Shown: positions 59,883 through 63,146 of the stretch, piece after piece | How the letters are laid out: each line of letters opens with the position of its first letter | Position numbering within the stretch: position 1 is the first letter of the stretch | Source: Allobosea sp. | GTDB lineage: Bacteria; Pseudomonadota; Alphaproteobacteria; Rhizobiales; Beijerinckiaceae | Assembly (NCBI GenBank): GCA_024231975.1 | Contig: JAAEQB010000053.1 | Coordinates: forward strand, 1 to 63,146 | Direction: 5' to 3' | DNA: 63,146 bases | Program-made: the position numbers and the translations under genes | Notes under the pieces: model-generated | The model's input: the letters and a program-made list of their open reading frames with translations, nothing else | Database searches by the model: none | Told to the model about the DNA's origin: nothing

Positions 59883-60665
59883 ATGGCGCAAGCTGGTTTC
59901 GCGACAGCGTTGTTCGATATGCGGCTCGGCGTCGAGCGGATCGCCCTGGTACTCCTGGAGTTGCGACGCGATCTGCTCGTCCGGCCGCCTCCCAGGCCGA
60001 TCGCATCCAAGTACAATCCCGATCAACCGCGCATTCCCGCCGGCAACCCTGATGGTGGGCAGTGGACCAGCGGTGGGGATGGCGGAGATGGCCTGTCGTC
60101 CGATCTCGAAGGAGCATTGGATAGCCTAGACGATACATCGCTCGACTGGGCAACGGGTCGGCCACGCGGAGGCGCCGGTCCTTGGCCCAATGCGACGCCA
60201 GCCCAACAGGCCCGGCTCGTCGCATCCGAGTTGCAGGCGCAGGCGGCGATCCGCCGGGTGCAGGAGATCGATGCGCGTTGGAAACCGCCTGCCAGTATTT
60301 CGGAAGGAATCGAAGGCGCGATCGCGACCAACCAGGCTGCGGTTAGGCAAGCGGAGGCGCGGCTACGTGAGCTTCAAGCGATGGGGATTGGGCCGGGGCC
60401 ATTTGCGGAGGAATCGATACCATCCCGCGGCCCATCTCGACGATTCACGGCTGAGGAACGACAGGAAATCAATCGGCTGGGCTATACATATGGGTGCCAT
60501 ACGTGTGGTACGACCGAGCCGGGCACCCGTAGTCGTAACTTTGTTCCCGACCATCAAATGCCAAACGCATTCAGCCCCCAAGGAGGACAGAGACTCTTTC
60601 CTCATTGTCGGTCTTGCAGCGACGCACAAGGCGGGAACGTCTGGACACTCCGGAGGAAGCGATAG
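59883..60665 (+). CDS. Candidate polymorphic toxin with C-terminal HNH/zinc-type nuclease domain
   Basis: A 260-residue protein in three parts. The N-terminal 65 residues end with the motif YNPDQPRIPAGNPDGGQWT (44-62), a recurring module ahead of variable C-termini in alphaproteobacterial proteins. Residues about 105-180 are a helical linker. The C-terminal 60 residues hold CHTCG (C205, C208), PDHQMPN (D223, H224) and CRSC (C242, C245), resembling a zinc-supported HNH or endonuclease VII-type nuclease. It is followed two bases later by a small gene typical of an immunity protein. No secretion signal is visible, so export would need an unlinked system. ATG 59883 follows AAAGGGG. Confidence 0.68.
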   Translation: MAQAGFATALFDMRLGVERIALVLLELRRDLLVRPPPRPIASKYNPDQPRIPAGNPDGGQWTSGGDGGDGLSSDLEGALDSLDDTSLDWATGRPRGGAGPWPNATPAQQARLVASELQAQAAIRRVQEIDARWKPPASISEGIEGAIATNQAAVRQAEARLRELQAMGIGPGPFAEESIPSRGPSRRFTAEERQEINRLGYTYGCHTCGTTEPGTRSRNFVPDHQMPNAFSPQGGQRLFPHCRSCSDAQGGNVWTLRRKR

Positions 60666-60666
60666 G

Positions 60667-61041
60667 ATGACCCAAACCGCCATTATCCAACCCGTGAATT
60701 CGATCGTGTTCATCCATGGCGATGGCGATCTCGACGTCCCCGTCAACAAGCTGGAGCGGAACGGCAGCCTGGTCGCTGCGAGCTCGAATTGCCTGATCGT
60801 CTGTGTGTATCCCGAGATCGACGGACCGACCCATATCACGTTGGGACGCTCCGCCGATGTCGATCCAGGCTCGACTCCTTCCTTCATCGGCGAGTTGGAG
60901 ACGCCGCAGAAGCAGCTCTTCATCGATCAGGTCGACGACGTCGTCGTGTTTACACAAGCGGTACCGTCGACGCTGACGACCATCCGGATCTGGCTCAGCC
61001 ATCCGCGCTGGCCGGAGAAGGTCGTGATCGGGATCGACTGA
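60667..61041 (+). CDS. Candidate immunity protein of the toxin at 59883
   Basis: A 124-residue acidic, beta-rich cytoplasmic protein (SIVFIHGDGDLDVPVNKLER, NCLIVCVYPEIDGPTHITLGRS, DDVVVFTQAVPSTLTTIRIWLSHP). Its ATG is 2 bases after the toxin stop with GGAGG at 60651-60655. No family is recognised. Its immunity role is inferred from tight spacing, small size and net negative charge, which suits binding a basic nuclease domain. Confidence 0.6.
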   Translation: MTQTAIIQPVNSIVFIHGDGDLDVPVNKLERNGSLVAASSNCLIVCVYPEIDGPTHITLGRSADVDPGSTPSFIGELETPQKQLFIDQVDDVVVFTQAVPSTLTTIRIWLSHPRWPEKVVIGID

Positions 61042-61261
61042 GAACAGAAGCGCGCTGGATTCGAGGCGGTGCCGTAAGTCAGGTCGTCGAACGGTCCACA
61101 GGGGCGACAGCAAGGCTCAGATCGTCACTATCCAACCCGAGCGCCGGCAGGCGAAGCTTGGCAGCGGTCGATGTTGGCCGCTATCTAGGGAACGGATGTT
61201 GGGCGGACAGTTGAGCTACACCCTTCCCAAGATTCCGCGCTTGTGATCGAGCGAGGCGGCG

Positions 61262-61753
61262 ATGGCGAACGTCGAGCCCGACGGCAGCTCGCTCCTCAGC
61301 AGGGCGGCCTGGCTGCTTCTGATCCTGTCTGCCGCGCTTGCTGCCTATTTCGGGCTGTCCTCGCTGTTGCTGCCGTTCCTTGGGGAACCGAACCTCTATG
61401 CCGGGATCGAACGCTGGATCGTTCTTGCGTCGGGCGCGCTCCAGCTCATGGCCTTGATGCTTGCCGTCCAGCGCGACCTGCGCGGTGCGACCCTCTCCGT
61501 GGCCGCGTGCTGGATGTTGGGATGGCTCGAGACGCTGCCATCCATCGTCGGCAACGGGCTCGACTTCACCGCCGAGGCGAGGCTCGCTTCGGCCTATTTC
61601 CTCGCATTGCCCGTGATCGCGGCCTCGGCGGCGGCGCTGGCGTGGTGGAACCGCCATCCGGTCTTGGCCGCCTTCATCGTGACGGCACCGACTTCGGCGG
61701 GCCTGCTGTTCACGCTCGCCTTTGCGATCATCGTCGCGATCCACGGCTTTTGA
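61262..61753 (+). CDS. Small four-span membrane protein of unknown function
   Basis: A 163-residue protein with four hydrophobic segments: about 13-38 (AAWLLLILSAALAAYFGLSSLLLPFL), 50-70 (IVLASGALQLMALMLAV), 78-125 (broken by an amphipathic segment) and 138-162 (FIVTAPTSAGLLFTLAFAIIVAIHGF). ATG 61262 has GAGGCGG upstream. It ends 33 bases before the convergent argC stop. No family is recognised, and the context gives no role. Confidence 0.65.
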   Translation: MANVEPDGSSLLSRAAWLLLILSAALAAYFGLSSLLLPFLGEPNLYAGIERWIVLASGALQLMALMLAVQRDLRGATLSVAACWMLGWLETLPSIVGNGLDFTAEARLASAYFLALPVIAASAAALAWWNRHPVLAAFIVTAPTSAGLLFTLAFAIIVAIHGF

Positions 61754-61786
61754 ACCGCGCCGCCGGCGCCATGTCGTCTGTCTCCA

Positions 61787-62761
61787 TCATGGCCAGACAG
61801 GCGCGCCGTCCAGCCCTGCGGTTTCCGGCAGGCCGCAGATCAGGTTCGCGTTCTGCACCGCCTGGCCGGCCGCTCCCTTACCGAGATTGTCGACCACGCC
61901 CAGCGCGATCACCAGGTTGCGCTCCGGATCGGCCGCATAGCTGACGAAGGCGAGGTTCGAGCCGGTCGCCCATTTGGTCTGCGGCGGCTTGTCGGTGACG
62001 CGGACGAAGGAGCGCCCGGCGTAGAAGCGCCGCGCCGCGTCCAGGCACTGCTCCGTGGTGGCGCGGCCACGGCAGTAGATGGTGGCGAGGATGCCGCGGG
62101 TCATCGGCACCAGATGCGGCGTGAACACCAGCCCGGCCGCGCTGCCGCCGCTCAGCCGCTCGATCGTCCTGGCGATCTCGGGCATGTGGGTGTGCCTGAG
62201 CAGACCGTAGGGCACCAGGTTCTCGTTGCTCTCGGCGTAACCGAATTTGCTGTCGCCGCCCCGGCCAGCCCCGGAGATGCCGGTCTTGACGTCGATCACG
62301 ATATTGCCGGGCTCGACCAGTCTGTCGGCCAGCAGCGGCGCCAGCGCGGTCAGCGTCGCGGCGGGAAAGCAGCCTGGGTTGGCGATGCGGGTCCGGCCCT
62401 CGATCTCGGCCGGCCAGATATCGGCCAGGCCGTAAGCCCAGCCCTCGACATAGCGGTGGTCGCCGCCGATATCGACGATCTTCACGTCCCTTGGGACGCG
62501 CCCCAGCGCCTCGGCCGAGGCGCCCGTGGGCAGCGAGGCGAACAACACGTCGAGCTTCGGCAGGGTTGCCGGGTCCCATTTCTCGATCACCAGTCCGGCC
62601 AGCTTGGCCGGCACGCCGGGAAAGCGGTCGACCAGACGGCTGCCGGCGCTGCTCTCGCCCGCGGCGTAGACCAGCTCGAAAGACGGGTGGCCCGCGACCA
62701 GGCGCAGCGCCTCGCCGCCGCCAAAGCCGCTGATGCCGACAATGCCGACGCGAATGCTCAT
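61787..62761 (-). CDS. argC: N-acetyl-gamma-glutamyl-phosphate reductase
   Basis: A 324-residue arginine biosynthesis enzyme that reduces N-acetylglutamyl phosphate to the semialdehyde with NADPH in the cytoplasm. The NADP-binding start is VGIVGISGFGGGEALRLVAGHP, the catalytic Cys is C131 in IANPGCFPA, and the catalytic His lies in FTPHLVPMTRGI. ATG 62761 has AAGGAC upstream; the longer in-frame start at 62788 falls inside the leader hairpin. A terminator hairpin lies just before the gene, suggesting premature termination control. Confidence 0.95.
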   Translation of the reverse strand: MSIRVGIVGISGFGGGEALRLVAGHPSFELVYAAGESSAGSRLVDRFPGVPAKLAGLVIEKWDPATLPKLDVLFASLPTGASAEALGRVPRDVKIVDIGGDHRYVEGWAYGLADIWPAEIEGRTRIANPGCFPAATLTALAPLLADRLVEPGNIVIDVKTGISGAGRGGDSKFGYAESNENLVPYGLLRHTHMPEIARTIERLSGGSAAGLVFTPHLVPMTRGILATIYCRGRATTEQCLDAARRFYAGRSFVRVTDKPPQTKWATGSNLAFVSYAADPERNLVIALGVVDNLGKGAAGQAVQNANLICGLPETAGLDGAPVWP

Positions 62762-62787
62762 AATGGTGTCCTTCTGGGGTTCGGGCA

Positions 62788-62823
62788 AAGAAAAAACCCC
62801 CGGAGCCGAGGGCTGCGGAGGTT
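62788..62823 (-). terminator. Terminator hairpin in the argC leader
   Basis: On the minus strand AACCTCCGCAGCC pairs with GGCTCCGGGGGTT (one mismatch, one G-U) across CTC and is followed by TTTTTTCTTT. It ends 27 bases before the argC start codon, so it either attenuates argC or ends an upstream transcript. No leader peptide was found. Confidence 0.7.
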
Positions 62824-63029
62824 CAGGAATGCGGGCCGGGGTCGCTCCGGCGGGTGGGGCCTATGGCGAGGCCGTCACGCGGAAGGACGCTGATCGACGC
62901 GCAGCCAGGAAGCCGCCGCTCGGGTGAAGCGGCGTCGGCGTCGGTCGCAAAGGGTCCGGTTCCTGAGCATGCCCGGCGACACTGTCGCCGCCCACAGTCA
63001 TCGTCAAGCCGAATGTCTGCTCCCGACCG
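62824..63029. other. Region between argC leader and IS end
   Basis: About 200 bases without a convincing gene on either strand. It should hold the argC promoter on the minus strand. I could not place -35 and -10 elements with confidence. Confidence 0.35.
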
Positions 63030-63146
63030 ATGTCGTTGAAAAAGTCGGCGTTGCTGGGTGCGTGAAGTCCTGATTCAGTCGTTCTCGGGATGGAGGGCGG
63101 CGCGATGATGGGCGAGCGGCAGATGGCGCAGGATGCGCTGTTCTAC
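63030..63146 (+). mobile_element. Left end of an IS5/IS1182-like insertion sequence, cut by the window edge
   Basis: The segment TGTCGTTGAAAAAGTCGGCG (63031-63050) resembles the terminal repeat region of alphaproteobacterial IS5-superfamily elements, and a transposase start follows 54 bases later. The exact end of the terminal repeat and any target duplication cannot be fixed without the other end. Confidence 0.45.
63105..63146 (+). CDS. N-terminus of an IS5/IS1182-family transposase (partial)
   Basis: Only 14 codons are inside the window, reading MMGERQMAQDALFY. This matches the usual opening of a DDE transposase group in which the next residues are FSLERHVP. GGAGGGC lies about 7 bases upstream. 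The ATG 63108 is an alternative start. The rest of the gene is beyond the right edge. Confidence 0.55.
   Translation, partial: MMGERQMAQDALFY

Overview
The window looks like the chromosome of a GC-rich alphaproteobacterium, most likely a member of the Hyphomicrobiales (a Bosea-like soil or water organism). This is inferred from several family-level signs. There is an ICE regulation module of the Mesorhizobium type, an alphaproteobacterial intergenic repeat at 56962-57069, many Opp/Dpp-type uptake operons with LacI and FadR regulators, a cobalamin-riboswitch btu operon, and strong G/C preference at third codon positions. No rRNA or CRISPR array was seen.

Left part (1-12.3 kb): one end of an integrated conjugative or mobilizable element, bounded on the right by a tRNA-Arg(CCG) gene (12290-12366) whose 3' end faces the element. 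A large serine recombinase (10634-12319) lies against the tRNA, and its stop codon is inside the tRNA gene. The element carries a regulation module resembling fseA/qseM/qseC of ICEMlSymR7A, including two overlapping open frames that give a single FseA-like protein only after a +1 frameshift. It also has DUF932, DUF736 and GNAT genes, an orphan HicA, two ParB-like genes and a FitAB-type toxin-antitoxin pair. Conjugation genes are not in the window and would lie to the left.

12.4-28.3 kb: a degenerate-looking stretch without a clear gene, then a leftward operon (19292 to 13073) of SDR, MFS transporter, SDR, fused E1 alpha-beta and E2 of a 2-oxoacid/acetoin-type dehydrogenase. It is preceded by a FadR-type operator and its likely GntR regulator. 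Next is a LacI regulator divergent from an M20 peptidase, family 5 binding protein, FAD oxidoreductase, DUF1028 and two permease genes. This is an Opp-type uptake and catabolic operon without its own ATPases.

28.4-44.8 kb: an RND efflux pair, an FMN/Fe-S glutamate-synthase-like protein, and a leftward uptake and catabolic operon (binding protein, two permeases, two ATPases, IolB, alpha-L-iduronidase-like GH39) with a divergent LacI regulator and two operator-like sites.

44.8-50.8 kb: vitamin B12 uptake. A cobalamin riboswitch is followed by btuB, btuF, btuC, btuD and one gene of unknown function, nearly all joined by 4-nt overlaps.

50.8-63.1 kb: a GntR regulator, an AI-2E-family transporter fused to a GAF-like module, a secreted caspase-fold protein lacking both catalytic residues and carrying long Pro and Gln repeats, a porin-like outer-membrane protein, a NUDIX protein, a DUF3616 protein, a candidate polymorphic toxin with adjacent immunity gene, a small membrane protein, argC with a terminator hairpin in its leader, and the first codons of an IS transposase at the right edge.
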